Translations under genes and position numbers: made by a program
Source: Shewanella putrefaciens
GTDB lineage: Bacteria; Pseudomonadota; Gammaproteobacteria; Enterobacterales; Shewanellaceae
Direction of reading: 5' to 3'
Length of the DNA stretch: 64,000 nucleotides
NCBI RefSeq assembly: GCF_016406305.1
Contig: NZ_CP066369.1
Span: 3,800,501-3,864,500, forward strand
The notes under the pieces: generated by a model
What the model saw: the letters and a program-made list of their open reading frames with translations, nothing else
Database searches by the model: none
Told to the model about the DNA's origin: nothing
In this document: positions 41,581-53,266 of the stretch, one piece after another
How positions within the stretch are numbered: position 1 is the stretch's first letter
How the letters are laid out: each line of letters begins with the position of its first letter

Positions 41581-42615
41581 ATGACCTCGGCCAGAAGACA
41601 GTTAATTGATGCCAATGCGACGCCTTTCTATCATGTGATAAATCGCTGTGTTCGTAGGGCTTTTTTATGTGGTGAGGATAAACTCACTGGCCGCAATTAC
41701 GAGCATAGGCGTGGCTGGATTGTGGATAAAATCAAGGCATTATCTGCGATTTTTTGCATTGATATCTGCGCTTATGCAGTGATGAGTAACCACTATCATT
41801 TAGTGCTTAAAATTGATCTTGAGAAGGCCAAATCGCTAACCCCCAAAGACATTATCAGCCGCTGGTGTCAAATCACTAAAGGCCATGCCGTCGCCACTAA
41901 GTATATGAATGGTGATGCTTTGATCGACGGTGAAGTCATGTTACTCGATGGCTTACTTGCCGAGTGGCATGAGCGATTGAGCAGTATCTCTTGGTTTATG
42001 CGCTGTTTAAATGAAGAAATTGCCCGTAAGGCCAATCGTGAAGATGAGTGCAAAGGCGCCTTTTGGGAAGGGAGGTTTAAGTCGCAAGCATTATTGGATG
42101 AACAAGCTTTGCTGGCGTGCATGATGTATGTGGATTTAAATCCAATTCGAGCGGGCATTGCTGACTCTTTGCAATCCTCTGATTTTACATCGATTCAAGA
42201 GCGGATTAACTCGCTAGACCCGCAAGATGACGATTTTGACTCACTTAGCACATTGGCTCAATCTGCCAATAAACGAGCGCAAACAACACACCAATCCCTT
42301 GCTAAATTTGATGGTTCAACACATCTAAGTCAGCAAACGGGCATTCCGTTTCATTTTGCCGATTATCTGGAACTGATTGATTGGACAGGCAGAGCCATCC
42401 GCCTTGATAAAAAAGGCTATATCGATAATCAACGACCCAAACTACTCAATGAACTAGGCATTGCGCTCGATGCTTGGTTGACTTCAGCCAAAGAATTTCG
42501 CCGTCAATACAGTGGTATAAGTGGCCGTTGGGATAGCATGTGCGAGTTTAAAAAGCAGCACAACAGCGGGAAATGGTGTAAAGGCAAAGCATCAAGCCAA
42601 GCGTTACATCCTTAG
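41581..42615 (+). CDS. REP-associated tyrosine transposase (Y1/HUH, TnpA_REP type)
   Basis: ATG at 41581 with ggag 7 bp ahead; an upstream in-frame GTG is less likely. The 344-aa protein has the HUH motif in AVMSNHYHLVL (His71, His73), ARRQLIDANATPFYHVINRCVRRAF at the N-terminus, FWEGRFKSQALLDEQALLACMMYVDLNPIRAG later, and a C-terminal extension. RAYT enzymes mobilise or maintain palindromic REP repeats. A large palindrome lies downstream (42761-42865). Confidence 0.88.
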   Translation: MTSARRQLIDANATPFYHVINRCVRRAFLCGEDKLTGRNYEHRRGWIVDKIKALSAIFCIDICAYAVMSNHYHLVLKIDLEKAKSLTPKDIISRWCQITKGHAVATKYMNGDALIDGEVMLLDGLLAEWHERLSSISWFMRCLNEEIARKANREDECKGAFWEGRFKSQALLDEQALLACMMYVDLNPIRAGIADSLQSSDFTSIQERINSLDPQDDDFDSLSTLAQSANKRAQTTHQSLAKFDGSTHLSQQTGIPFHFADYLELIDWTGRAIRLDKKGYIDNQRPKLLNELGIALDAWLTSAKEFRRQYSGISGRWDSMCEFKKQHNSGKWCKGKASSQALHP

Positions 42616-42760
42616 GCTCATAACTGCTCACGATTCAGCGCTTGGGATTATTTTTGTTTATCCGAAATGAAGATAATTCCGCGCAAAACGCAGCAGGCTT
42701 TTGTCCCAAAACGTGCTGTGTATTTCTTTAAAACTTACAGATTACGCTAGTGCTAAAAAG

Positions 42761-42865
42761 GCTAGCCATGGTGATTAGCGAGACGACCGTCCGCCCCATG
42801 GACGGGGCGGTCGAGCATCCACGGATGGACTTGCTGCGTGTCGGAGAGTGAACACCATGGCAAGC
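42761..42865. repeat. Large imperfect palindromic (REP/BIME-like) repeat
   Basis: Outer arms gctagccatggtg (42761-42773) and caccatggcaagc (42853-42865), 12 of 13 matching. Inside, ccgcccc (42791-42797) pairs perfectly with ggggcgg (42804-42810). It lies ~150 bp after the RAYT gene, and may be its substrate. Confidence 0.6.
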
Positions 42866-42977
42866 CTGCGTTAGTGGATATCAGCCAACGAATCTAAATG
42901 CTATTACTCACCTTTAGTGCATTAAATCTAACGCACTTCTGTCCATTTCCTTTTTAGCTGAACAAATTGCGCGCAAT

Positions 42978-43004
42978 AAAAAACCAGCACTTGGCTGGTT
43001 TTTT
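42978..43004 (-). terminator. Rho-independent terminator after murA
   Basis: On the minus strand aaaaaaccagc / gctggtttttt, perfect arms around a 5-nt loop, with a T run, 25 bp past the murA stop. Confidence 0.9.
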
Positions 43005-43029
43005 ATTAGGAGCTAGTTCTAAGCAAATG

Positions 43030-44295
<1,266 letters not shown>

Positions 44296-44298
44296 TCA

Positions 44299-44556
44299 CT
44301 AGCTAGGCATGTTGAAAACTTTTTCGCGTTTCCATTGAGTCGGCGTGAAAGTTTTAATCGTTAATGCATGTAATTCACCGCTGGCAATGTGTGCCGTTAG
44401 CGGTGCATAAATGGCTTGTTGCTGTTTGACTCGGCTCATACCATCGAAACATTCGCCCACGGCGATCACTTTATAATGGCTGCCATCGGAGCTAGCGTGA
44501 ACTTCATCAAGCGCTAACGCATCACGTAAAATCTGTTCTATTAAGCTGCATTCCAT
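44299..44556 (-). CDS. ibaG: BolA/IbaG family protein
   Basis: An 85-aa BolA-fold protein: VHASSDGSHYKVIAVGECFDGMSRVKQQQAIYAPL, then LHALTIKTFTPTQWK. Related to IbaG (YrbA), which works with monothiol glutaredoxin in iron-sulfur handling and acid stress. The murA-ibaG-mla order is conserved. Starts 18 bp after the mlaB stop. Confidence 0.93.
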   Translation of the reverse strand: MECSLIEQILRDALALDEVHASSDGSHYKVIAVGECFDGMSRVKQQQAIYAPLTAHIASGELHALTIKTFTPTQWKREKVFNMPS

Positions 44557-44574
44557 AAATCTATTACCTTGTTT

Positions 44575-44859
44575 TCAAAGTGCTTCTTCGGTAAAGAAGC
44601 ACTGTAAATCGTATAAATCAATTAGTTTTTTAAGTTGCTCCGAGGCTGAATCAAGTGCCAGGGGCGAGTGATGGGCACGCACTAAGGCCAACAAAAAAGC
44701 CACTCCGGCGCTATCACTATATTCAAGCTCTGACAAAGACAACACTTGCGTCTGTTTTTCGAGCAAACTTTGTCTCTGCGGCCACAGCGCTATCACTTGC
44801 GCCTGTGAAAGGCGTCCTTTGAGATGACACACTCTGCCCTGCTGCACAAATTCAACCAC
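44575..44859 (-). CDS. mlaB: STAS domain protein MlaB of the phospholipid transport complex
   Basis: A 94-aa STAS protein: VCHLKGRLSQAQV and LEYSDSAGVAFLLALVRAHH, where Asp-Ser-Ala-Gly is the STAS loop. MlaB binds and regulates MlaF in the inner-membrane ABC complex. It starts 5 bp after mlaC. Confidence 0.92.
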   Translation of the reverse strand: MVEFVQQGRVCHLKGRLSQAQVIALWPQRQSLLEKQTQVLSLSELEYSDSAGVAFLLALVRAHHSPLALDSASEQLKKLIDLYDLQCFFTEEAL

Positions 44860-44864
44860 CGCGA

Positions 44865-45518
44865 TTACTTCCCTGATTTAGATTGTTTAACCACTTTTTC
44901 TTTAGTGCGCTCTTCAAGCATCTTAATCACGGGATCAATCCCCTGTTGGCGGATAAGGTTAGAGATTTCAGATTGCTTAGATGACAGCAAACTCACGCCT
45001 TCAGCCACTAAATCAAACGCTTTCCATGAGTCATCCTTCAAACGACGCACTTTAAACAATAACTTTATCGGTGGACGACCCGCTTCGATGATCTGCACGT
45101 TAACGTCGACAATTTTCTCGTTGCTAAAATCGACACCGGGTGAAAATTCAACTTTCTGATTAGTGTATTCGGTAAATGCCTGTGCGTAGGTAGAGATTAA
45201 ATATCCCTCGAAGGCTGTGACGAATCGATTGCGTTGATCTTCGGTAGACTCCTTCAAATACTGGCCTAATACTTTGTAAGAGGCATATTTATAGTCGACG
45301 TATGGCATTAATTCTTCGCGCACAATCACCTTTAGATGATCCGCATCGGCATCGATTAAGGCCTTATCTTGGTGGAAACGATCGAAGGTTTTATTCGCAG
45401 CGGCTTTCACCATGGCATAAGGATCCATAGTGTTAATCGTGGCATCGGCTGCCATAGTATTCGCCGCGGTAAAAACCATCACTAACGGCAGTAAAAAGCG
45501 AGATAAGCTTTTAAACAT
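44865..45518 (-). CDS. mlaC: Periplasmic phospholipid carrier MlaC
   Basis: A 217-aa exported protein (signal peptide ending at TMAAD). DPYAMVKAAANKTFDRF, VDYKYASYKVLGQYL, FVTAFEGYLISTYAQAF and LVAEGVSLLSSKQSEISNLIRQQGID mark the MlaC fold. It carries phospholipids between MlaA-OmpC and MlaFEDB. Confidence 0.95.
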   Translation of the reverse strand: MFKSLSRFLLPLVMVFTAANTMAADATINTMDPYAMVKAAANKTFDRFHQDKALIDADADHLKVIVREELMPYVDYKYASYKVLGQYLKESTEDQRNRFVTAFEGYLISTYAQAFTEYTNQKVEFSPGVDFSNEKIVDVNVQIIEAGRPPIKLLFKVRRLKDDSWKAFDLVAEGVSLLSSKQSEISNLIRQQGIDPVIKMLEERTKEKVVKQSKSGK

Positions 45519-45529
45519 AGTGGTAACCC

Positions 45530-46003
45530 CTATTTATCCTTTGAACCCATACTATATAAAAACTGACCAATCAGGTCCTCTAATACTAAGGCTGAGCGAG
45601 TATCGTCAATCTTATCGCCATCCTTAAGCATGCCCACATCGTCATCCATAAACCCTGGGGTTAAACCGAGGAATTGCTCTCCAAGCAAACCCGAAGTCAA
45701 AATAGCTAAACTACTGGTTTCTGGGAATTTATCGTAACGTTTGTCCATCACAATCGTCACGACGGCCACCAGTTTGACTGGATCGAGGTCAATATTACTC
45801 ACCCGTCCAACCACAACCCCGCCCACTTTGACCGGAGAGCGCACTTTAAGGCCGCCAATATTAGTGAAATTGGCCGTTAAGGTGTAGCTACTGTCGCTGG
45901 TTTTCACCTCGATATTGGCGACGTTAAACACCAATACCAAGAAGGCGGCTAAACCCGTTAAAAGAAACACACCCACTAATAATTCAATTTTTCGTGTCAA
46001 CAT
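45530..46003 (-). CDS. mlaD: MCE domain protein MlaD
   Basis: A 157-aa protein with one N-terminal helix (LLVGVFLLTGLAAFLVLVF) and an MCE domain (YTLTANFTNIGGLKVRSPVKVGGVVVGRV, GLLGEQFLGLTPG). It is shorter than the E. coli protein (~180 aa), lacking part of the C-terminal tail. Hexamers form the lipid tunnel of the transporter. Confidence 0.94.
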   Translation of the reverse strand: MLTRKIELLVGVFLLTGLAAFLVLVFNVANIEVKTSDSSYTLTANFTNIGGLKVRSPVKVGGVVVGRVSNIDLDPVKLVAVVTIVMDKRYDKFPETSSLAILTSGLLGEQFLGLTPGFMDDDVGMLKDGDKIDDTRSALVLEDLIGQFLYSMGSKDK

Positions 46004-46059
46004 GCTCAGTTACCACTCTATTAATCCATTTAACCTGTGTCGAAATCCGCAGTGTTCCG

Positions 46060-46845
46060 TTAGCGGCCAAACATCAGGGCTGTCAGTAAAAAATCCAATG
46101 CCAGTACGGCGAGGCTTGATTGCACTACGGTCGATGTCGTTGCCCGGCTAATTCCTTCAGGGTTAGGGATCACTTGATAACCACGATAAAGGGCAATCCA
46201 AGTGACCACTACGGCAAAGACACCGCTCTTGATCAAGCAGTTAACTATATCTTTTTGCCATTCTACCGATGCCTGTAAAATCGACCAGAAGGCACCGTTA
46301 TCTATCCCTTTCCATTCCACGCCCACTAAATGACCGCCATAGATACCCACAGCGGTAAACATCAAGGCTAACAGTGGCATACTGATAACCCCTGCCCAAA
46401 AGCGTGGCGCAATAATTTGTCTTAATGGGTCGATAGCCATCATTTCTAAACTTGAGAGCTGCTCGGTACTCTTCATTAAACCGATTTCAGCGGTTAATGC
46501 CGAACCCGCACGTCCGGCAAATAACAATGCAGTGACCACGGGCCCAAGTTCACGTAACAAACTCAAAGCCACCATGGGACCTAGGCTTTCCTCTGTCCCA
46601 AAACCGACTAAGATGTTGTAGCCTTGCAGCGCCAAAACCATGCCGATAAAGAGGCCTGACACTAAGATGATCACCATAGATTGCACGCCGACCACATAGA
46701 TCTGGCGCACTAATAATGGAAAACCTTTACGCACGCGTGGCCAGCGAAAAATCGCGCCCCACAGCATAAGGCCCGCACGGCCAAAACCGAGCACTAGCTC
46801 AATCGCACCGCGACCTAAGTCGGCAATACTGTCTAATAACTTCAC
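46060..46845 (-). CDS. mlaE: Phospholipid ABC transporter permease MlaE
   Basis: A 261-aa permease with ~5 helices and the family's [49 protein letters not shown] coupling segment. It overlaps mlaF by 4 bp (ATGA), a tight translational link. Confidence 0.95.
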   Translation of the reverse strand: MKLLDSIADLGRGAIELVLGFGRAGLMLWGAIFRWPRVRKGFPLLVRQIYVVGVQSMVIILVSGLFIGMVLALQGYNILVGFGTEESLGPMVALSLLRELGPVVTALLFAGRAGSALTAEIGLMKSTEQLSSLEMMAIDPLRQIIAPRFWAGVISMPLLALMFTAVGIYGGHLVGVEWKGIDNGAFWSILQASVEWQKDIVNCLIKSGVFAVVVTWIALYRGYQVIPNPEGISRATTSTVVQSSLAVLALDFLLTALMFGR

Positions 46846-47660
46846 TTGCCAACTCCTTTTGCCATCAATTCTTGCTGATAATTATTCGCTGGATAATGGA
46901 ATGGGACAGGACCGTCCGGCGCCCCTTGAATAAATTGTTTAAGCTGCGGGTTATCCGCATATTTCAGCTGCTCAGGTGTACCATGGGCGATAACCTTTTT
47001 ATCTGCAACCACATAGACATAATCGGCAATCCCTAGCACTTCATCCACATCGTGGGAGACCACTATCGAGGTGAGGTTAAGCGCATCGGACAATTCACGG
47101 ATAAGCTTCACTAACACGCCCATAGAGATAGGATCTTGCCCAGCAAAAGGTTCATCATACATGACCATTTCTGGCTCAAGGGCGATAGCTCTAGCCAATG
47201 CTGCACGGCGCTGCATACCGCCGGATAATTCACTAGGCATCATTTGCGCCGCCCCACGCAGCCCGACTGCCTCAAGCTTCATCAGCACAATAGTGCGAAT
47301 AATTTCTTCGGGTAGGCCAGAATGTTCACGCAGGGCAAAGGCCACGTTATCGAAGACATTGATATCGGTAAATAAAGCACCACTTTGGAACAACATGCTC
47401 ATGCGTTTACGTAATTCGAATAACTCATTACGACTCACGCCATGCACATCGTGACCATCAAACAATACTTGCCCATGGTCGGGAGTGAGCTGACCACCGA
47501 TTAACTTTAATAATGTGGTTTTACCAATACCGCTCGGCCCCATGATGGCGGTCACTTTGCCCCTAGGAATAGACAGGCTAATATCTTCATATATGACACG
47601 TTGGCCACGGCTAAACCCCAAATGACGGATCTCAACCAACGGCGTTTGTTCTTGAGTCAT
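46842..47660 (-). CDS. mlaF: Phospholipid ABC transporter ATPase MlaF
   Basis: ATG at 47660 is preferred over the longer frame; cgga precedes it. 272 aa with Walker [18 protein letters not shown] signature, Walker [15 protein letters not shown]-loop VVSHDV. First gene of mlaFEDCB-ibaG-murA. Confidence 0.95.
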   Translation of the reverse strand: MTQEQTPLVEIRHLGFSRGQRVIYEDISLSIPRGKVTAIMGPSGIGKTTLLKLIGGQLTPDHGQVLFDGHDVHGVSRNELFELRKRMSMLFQSGALFTDINVFDNVAFALREHSGLPEEIIRTIVLMKLEAVGLRGAAQMMPSELSGGMQRRAALARAIALEPEMVMYDEPFAGQDPISMGVLVKLIRELSDALNLTSIVVSHDVDEVLGIADYVYVVADKKVIAHGTPEQLKYADNPQLKQFIQGAPDGPVPFHYPANNYQQELMAKGVGK

Positions 47661-48297
47661 GCTTGATTCCGATATTTGAAAAGAGGTGATCTGCGCCTTC
47701 CTGATGCAGACCAATCGAAGAGCCGCAAATTGTACGTAATTGCGCTTTAACCTACAACCGAATCGACACTATCGTCCTGCGATACTTTCAATTTGCCTCA
47801 TTTCCAGCGAAAATGCGCGCGAAGTTTCCGATCCCTCAGGGTAAAATGTTACTTAATGTTTTCCAGTGGGTTATGAAATTGGTCATCGCCGTTTAATTCA
47901 TCGCTAAATAGCACTGTATCCTGACCGGCGGCAAAGGATGCAAAAACTAACCCTGGCGGTCATATTCGAAGAGGCCATGGCAAGGCGGCTGGCCCTATAG
48001 AATGATTTCATCGGCATAAACGGCAAAGACGATGATACTGCTCAAGACATTGGGGCACTAAACAGGCTATTCTGAGCCATTAGCCATAGGCTACTTGACG
48101 CGCAAACGCCTTAACACTAGCCTGCCGCAATAGGCTGGTTAGATATGATAGACATGCACCTAACTAGAAAAATAGCCTAAGAGCAACCTAACCCTGGCAG
48201 GACGCCCAATTTTTTTATCATCTTTATCGCGTACCAAATTGTGCTATTCCAATCCCATCAATGGGGCGACAAAGACAATGCAAGAAGAGAGATAGAC
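47661..48297. other. Long intergenic region between divergent mlaF and kdsD
   Basis: About 640 bp with no gene. The Ca/Na exchanger gene found here in E. coli (yrbG) is missing. A T-rich promoter-like stretch lies at 48210-48235. A near-repeat, aaccctggcggtc / aaccctggcagga, occurs twice (around 47959 and 48189). Confidence 0.5.
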
Positions 48298-49275
48298 ATG
48301 GTAGACCAATCACAACTACGCCAGTGGGGCTGCAACGTTATCGACATTGAAAAGTCGGCCCTAGACAATCTATATCAGTACGTGGATTCCGCCGAATTTG
48401 CACAGGCGTGCGAACTGATCCTCAACTGTACTGGCAAAGTTATTGTTATGGGCATGGGCAAATCCGGCCATATTGGCAATAAAATTTCCGCCACCCTCGC
48501 CAGCACGGGGACGCCAGCCTTCTTTGTACATCCAGGGGAAGCCAGCCACGGCGATTTAGGCGTATTGTCCGACAACGATATTATTTTAGCGATTTCCAAC
48601 TCCGGCGAGTCGAGTGAAATCCTCACCTTAATGCCAGTGATCCAGCGCAAGGCTATCCCAGTGATCGCCATGACAGGTAAACCTGATTCCAATATGGCGC
48701 GCTTGGCTAAAATTCATTTATGTATTGAAGTACCGGAAGAAGCCTGCCCACTCGGGCTTGCCCCAACATCGAGTACCACTGCAACCTTAGTGATGGGTGA
48801 TGCTATCGCTATCGCCCTGCTTCAGGCCAAAGGCTTTACCCGGGAAGATTTTGCCATGTCCCATCCAGGGGGCGCGCTGGGGCGCAAATTGTTGTTAAAA
48901 GTCAGCGATGTGATGCACCGCGGTGACGACTTACCACTGGTTAATCACGATATTTGCATCACCGAAGCCCTGTATGAAATCTCCAAAAAAGGCCTAGGAA
49001 TGACGGCGATTATCGATGAACAACAGAAGTTGGTCGGGATTTTCACCGACGGTGATTTACGCCGAGTGATTGATGCACAAGTCAATCTGCGCACCACACC
49101 GATTGCCGACGTGATGACCCGAAACTGTGTCACAATTACCGACAACGTACTCGCGGCACAAGCACTGCAAGTGATGGATTCGAAAAATATCAACGGCCTG
49201 ATAGTGATAGACAAAGACCACCATCCTATCGGTGCACTCAACATGCTCGACATGGTTAAAGCGGGAGTGATTTAA
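48298..49275 (+). CDS. kdsD: D-arabinose 5-phosphate isomerase
   Basis: ATG at 48298 after gagagat; a longer frame adds unrelated residues. 325 aa: a SIS domain (VIVMGMGKSGHIGNKISATLASTGTPAFFVHPGEASHGDLG, SNSGESSEIL) and two CBS domains. It makes arabinose 5-phosphate for Kdo. Starts the kdsD-kdsC-lptCAB-rpoN transcript. Confidence 0.97.
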   Translation: MVDQSQLRQWGCNVIDIEKSALDNLYQYVDSAEFAQACELILNCTGKVIVMGMGKSGHIGNKISATLASTGTPAFFVHPGEASHGDLGVLSDNDIILAISNSGESSEILTLMPVIQRKAIPVIAMTGKPDSNMARLAKIHLCIEVPEEACPLGLAPTSSTTATLVMGDAIAIALLQAKGFTREDFAMSHPGGALGRKLLLKVSDVMHRGDDLPLVNHDICITEALYEISKKGLGMTAIIDEQQKLVGIFTDGDLRRVIDAQVNLRTTPIADVMTRNCVTITDNVLAAQALQVMDSKNINGLIVIDKDHHPIGALNMLDMVKAGVI

Positions 49276-49826
49276 TGCCACAGCAAGGATTTTATGGCCC
49301 CATCAGTGATGATGTGTGGCAAAGGGCACAAAAGATTAAACTGCTCATCTGTGATGTCGATGGCGTGTTTTCCGATGGACGCATTTATTTAAGTAACTCG
49401 GGGGAAGAGCTTAAAGCCTTTCACACCCGTGATGGTTACGGCGTGCGCTCACTGTTAACCAGCGGTTTCAACATCGCCGTGATCACGGGGCGTCAATCTA
49501 AAATTGTTGAAAACCGCATGACGGCGCTGGGCGTCACCCATATTTATCAAGGGGTTGATAATAAACTCGAACCCTATGAAGAACTGTTAGCGCTCTATAA
49601 TGTCTCACCTGAAGAAGTCGCCTATATAGGTGATGATATTGTCGATTTGCCGGTGATGAATCTTGTCGGCCTAGCCGTCAGTGTCGCCGATGGTCATCCC
49701 TATGTACGCCAACACGCCCATTTAGTCACCAACCTCAACGGCGGTCACGGCGCACTCAGGGAATTAACCGACTTGTTGTTGCTTAGCCAGAATAAGTTCA
49801 CCACGGCACACGGGATGAGTATATGA
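49275..49826 (+). CDS. kdsC: 3-deoxy-D-manno-octulosonate 8-phosphate phosphatase
   Basis: A 183-aa HAD phosphatase: LLICDVDGVFSDGRIYLSNSGEELKAFHTRDGYGV (nucleophile Asp in DVDGV) and YIGDDIVDLPVM. Its ATG shares a base with the kdsD stop (TAATG). Confidence 0.96.
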   Translation: MPQQGFYGPISDDVWQRAQKIKLLICDVDGVFSDGRIYLSNSGEELKAFHTRDGYGVRSLLTSGFNIAVITGRQSKIVENRMTALGVTHIYQGVDNKLEPYEELLALYNVSPEEVAYIGDDIVDLPVMNLVGLAVSVADGHPYVRQHAHLVTNLNGGHGALRELTDLLLLSQNKFTTAHGMSI

Positions 49827-50383
49827 GTCGTGTGACCCTCGCCATCATCGCCTTTTTTGGCACCGCACTTATCCTCTATTGGCAAGTGCAACAAAAGCGT
49901 GGTGGTGATACGGATGGTAGTTTGAGCAACACTGACAGACCCGATTACATAATCGAAGACCTACACAGCGTTGAATTTAACGATCAGGGCCAAGTGAATA
50001 GCCGCGTCACGGCGAAGCACATGGAGCACTACGAGCTAAAGAACCAAACCTTCTTCACGCAACCCGTATACCTTGTCTACCCCGACCAAGGTAAAGCACA
50101 ATGGCAGGTTCGGGCAGATCAAGGTCGGCTCAATAAAAATACCGGCAAGGTTGTATTAGAAAATAATGTTATTATCGATGCCATTAACTCGCAGGAGCCG
50201 ATACAGACCCTGTCCACCAGTTTTCTGGAACTCGATCTCAATACTATGATAATGACCTCAGACCGTATCATTTATGTCACAGGGAAAGATTTTCATATTC
50301 AAGGGCAAGGCCTTTATGCCGACCTAAACGCGCAGGAAGTGCAATTGACCAGTCAGGTAGTAGGAACCTATGAAGCAAAATAA
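49823..50383 (+). CDS. lptC: LPS export protein LptC
   Basis: A 186-aa protein with one N-terminal helix (VTLAIIAFFGTALILYWQV) and a beta-jellyroll (DYIIEDLHSVEFNDQGQVNSRVTAKHMEHYE). It overlaps kdsC by 4 bp (ATGA). It passes LPS from LptBFG to LptA. Confidence 0.92.
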   Translation: MSRVTLAIIAFFGTALILYWQVQQKRGGDTDGSLSNTDRPDYIIEDLHSVEFNDQGQVNSRVTAKHMEHYELKNQTFFTQPVYLVYPDQGKAQWQVRADQGRLNKNTGKVVLENNVIIDAINSQEPIQTLSTSFLELDLNTMIMTSDRIIYVTGKDFHIQGQGLYADLNAQEVQLTSQVVGTYEAK

Positions 50384-50927
50384 CGTATTACTTGCCAGCC
50401 TAATGCTAATGATAAGCATGGGCGCCTTCGCAAAAGTGGATGATCTAAAGCAAGAAGTAAAAATCAAGGCTGTGAGCCAAACGGCGGATATTAAAAACAA
50501 CCAAATCATCTTCTTTGGCCCGGTAGAAGTCACCCAGGGCTCGATTAAAATCAATGCACAACAGCTGCGCGCATTTTCGGCAGAGGGTGAAAGCAGTAAA
50601 ATTTTGGTGGCCACGGGTAATCCTGCAACTTATACCCAAATTTTAGACGATGGTCGCCCCGCCTCCGCCAGCGCGAAAGAAATTCGCTACGAAATGGCGA
50701 CTCGCACCCTAACGCTGACGGGATCTGCCTCCCTAGATCAAGCGGGTAGCCAAGTGACGGGAAATCTCATCCGTTACAACATCACTCAGCAAAAACTCAT
50801 CGCTGAAAGCACGGGCAGCGGCAATGATCGGGTGATCACTATCATCCAACCCGAAAGCTATCAAGATGATGCCAAGCCAGAAACCCCGGTGGATAAACCT
50901 GTGAAGAAACAGCAGGACTCTAAATGA
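50370..50927 (+). CDS. lptA: LPS export periplasmic bridge protein LptA
   Basis: A 185-aa exported protein (signal to AFAKVD, ~24). OstA fold: [39 protein letters not shown]. The C-terminus is Lys/Asp-rich. It overlaps lptC by 14 bp. Confidence 0.95.
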   Translation: MKQNNVLLASLMLMISMGAFAKVDDLKQEVKIKAVSQTADIKNNQIIFFGPVEVTQGSIKINAQQLRAFSAEGESSKILVATGNPATYTQILDDGRPASASAKEIRYEMATRTLTLTGSASLDQAGSQVTGNLIRYNITQQKLIAESTGSGNDRVITIIQPESYQDDAKPETPVDKPVKKQQDSK

Positions 50928-51655
50928 CCCAGATCACCCTAAGAGCACAAAATCTGGCGAAGAGCTATAAGAGCCGCCAAGTCGTTAAAGATGTCAGCCT
51001 AACGGTCAAAACGGGTCAGGTCGTTGGCCTACTCGGCCCGAATGGTGCCGGCAAAACAACCACTTTCTACATGGTAGTCGGGCTAGTTAAAAGCGATAAG
51101 GGCCATATCTTTATCGACGATGACGATTTAACTGCCGACCCTATGCACCTGCGTGCTCGTAAAGGGATTGGTTACCTGCCACAGGAAGCCAGTATCTTTC
51201 GTAAACTCACAGTGCACGACAATATCATGGCGGTACTGCAAACCCGTAAAGAGCTAAAGGCTGAGCAGCGCGAGGAAGAATTGGAGCACTTACTCGAAGA
51301 GTTCCATATCACCCATATTCGCGACAGCCAGGGCATGTCATTGTCCGGTGGTGAGCGTCGCAGAGTGGAGATAGCCAGAGCCCTTGCCGCCAACCCTAAG
51401 TTTATTTTGCTCGATGAACCCTTTGCCGGTGTAGACCCGATTTCAGTTATCGATATTAAAAAAATTATCGAGCAACTTAAGAGCCGTGGACTGGGTGTCT
51501 TGATCACCGACCACAATGTGCGCGAAACATTAGATGTATGTGAACATGCCTATATCGTGAGTCACGGAAACCTGATCGCCGAAGGCACACCCGCAGAGAT
51601 CTTAGACAATCAGCAAGTTAGGGCTGTGTACTTAGGTGAACAATTCAGGCTATAG
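50924..51655 (+). CDS. lptB: LPS export ABC transporter ATPase LptB
   Basis: 243 aa with Walker [10 protein letters not shown], signature [15 protein letters not shown], Walker [14 protein letters not shown] and VLITDHNV. It overlaps lptA by 4 bp. It powers LPS extraction with LptFG. Confidence 0.97.
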   Translation: MTQITLRAQNLAKSYKSRQVVKDVSLTVKTGQVVGLLGPNGAGKTTTFYMVVGLVKSDKGHIFIDDDDLTADPMHLRARKGIGYLPQEASIFRKLTVHDNIMAVLQTRKELKAEQREEELEHLLEEFHITHIRDSQGMSLSGGERRRVEIARALAANPKFILLDEPFAGVDPISVIDIKKIIEQLKSRGLGVLITDHNVRETLDVCEHAYIVSHGNLIAEGTPAEILDNQQVRAVYLGEQFRL

Positions 51656-51762
51656 TTACTGAAATGGAGCCAATGATCATTAAATTTAACATCATCCGGC
51701 TCCCTTCATAATGATAACAAGCGACCTCATTCTAAAATAATAACCTAGGGATCAGCGGTAAC

Positions 51763-53238
51763 ATGAAAGCGTCACTCCAGCTCAAACTGGGTCAACAGTT
51801 AACTATGACGCCACAATTACAGCAGGCCATTCGTCTGTTGCAACTATCGTCATTGGAACTGCAGCAAGAGATCCAGCAAGCCTTAGACTCTAATCCTCTT
51901 CTCGAGCTGGAAGAGGAGCAATTTGACGCACCTAGCGAACGCAACCAGACCATAGCAGACACAGATTTCAGCGAGTCCAGCACTCTGCCGCCCGAACAGG
52001 ATAGCTCTACGGTCGACACGGCGGAGTCTTTGACTAAAGAGTCCATGCCGGACGAACTCCCCATGGATACCACTTGGGATGAAGTCTTTACCGCCTCACC
52101 GAACTCGGGTCCAGGTGGCAGCCGTGAAGACGATATGCCCTTCCAAGGTGAAACCAGCGAAGGCCTATACGAACATTTAGAATGGCAAAAAAATCTCACG
52201 CCCTTTTCTGAGACAGATTTAGCGATCGCTACCGCCATTATTGATGCCATTGACGATCAAGGTTATCTCACCCAAAGCACCGAAGATATTCTCGAAGCCA
52301 TGGGCAATCCAGAAATTGAACTGGATGAAGTTGAGGCCGTGCTTAAACGTATTCAGCACTTCGACCCCGTTGGCGTGGCCGCGAGGGATTTAAGCGAATG
52401 CCTGCTTATCCAGCTATCCCATTTCTCACCGGATACACCGCACCTCGAAAACGCCCGCATGTTGATCAGAGATCATTTAGATCTGATCGCCGCCCGCGAT
52501 TTTAGACTGTTAATGCGTAAGACAAGACTCAAAGAAGATGAATTAAGGGACGGCATTGCCCTGATCCAGACGCTCAACCCTCGTCCGGGCTTATTGATCA
52601 CGCCAGTGGATGAAGAATATGTCATCCCCGATGTCTCAGTCTCGAAGAAAAATGGCCGCTGGGTGGTGGAGCTAAACCCAGATTGCATGCCAAAAATCAA
52701 TGTCAATCAGCAATATGCTGCTATGGCTCGCAGCACTAAGAGCCAAGCCGATAGCCAGTTTATCCGTGGCCATCTGCAGGAAGCCAAGTGGTTTATCAAA
52801 AGCTTAGAGAGCCGCAACGAGACTCTGCTCAAGGTGGCGAACTGTATCGTCCAATATCAGCAGGGTTTCTTCGAATATGGTGAAGAGGCGATGAAGCCTA
52901 TGGTGCTCAATGATATTGCCGAAGCCGTTGAAATGCATGAGTCCACCATTTCTCGGGTGACCACACAAAAATACATGCATACCCCTAAGGGACTTTTTGA
53001 ACTAAAATACTTCTTCTCAAGCCACGTCGGGACCGACGATGGCGGCGAGTGCTCATCCACCGCAATCAGAGCCTTCATCAAGAAACTGGTTGCCGCGGAA
53101 AACCAGAAAAAACCATTAAGCGACAGCAAGATGGCGCAACTTCTGGCAGAACAGGGGATAAACGTAGCCCGCAGAACCATTGCGAAGTATCGAGAAGCTA
53201 TGCTTATTCCCCCTTCTAATCAGCGTAAAAGTTTATAG
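51763..53238 (+). CDS. rpoN: RNA polymerase sigma-54 factor
   Basis: A 491-aa sigma-54: Gln/Leu-rich region I ([20 protein letters not shown]), acidic region II (~60-130), core-binding domain, HTH ([29 protein letters not shown]) and the RpoN box [11 protein letters not shown], followed by a short tail. It reads -24/-12 promoters with AAA+ activators and drives flagellar and nitrogen genes in Shewanella. Confidence 0.98.
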   Translation: MKASLQLKLGQQLTMTPQLQQAIRLLQLSSLELQQEIQQALDSNPLLELEEEQFDAPSERNQTIADTDFSESSTLPPEQDSSTVDTAESLTKESMPDELPMDTTWDEVFTASPNSGPGGSREDDMPFQGETSEGLYEHLEWQKNLTPFSETDLAIATAIIDAIDDQGYLTQSTEDILEAMGNPEIELDEVEAVLKRIQHFDPVGVAARDLSECLLIQLSHFSPDTPHLENARMLIRDHLDLIAARDFRLLMRKTRLKEDELRDGIALIQTLNPRPGLLITPVDEEYVIPDVSVSKKNGRWVVELNPDCMPKINVNQQYAAMARSTKSQADSQFIRGHLQEAKWFIKSLESRNETLLKVANCIVQYQQGFFEYGEEAMKPMVLNDIAEAVEMHESTISRVTTQKYMHTPKGLFELKYFFSSHVGTDDGGECSSTAIRAFIKKLVAAENQKKPLSDSKMAQLLAEQGINVARRTIAKYREAMLIPPSNQRKSL

Positions 53239-53266
53239 CCTACAGTGGATATCGGAGGACGTTTCT

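Larger units (their letters stand above)
42616..43029. other. Noncoding region with REP-like palindrome and murA terminator
   Basis: 414 bp with no gene. It includes the palindromic repeat at 42761-42865 and the terminator at 42978-43004. Confidence 0.6.
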
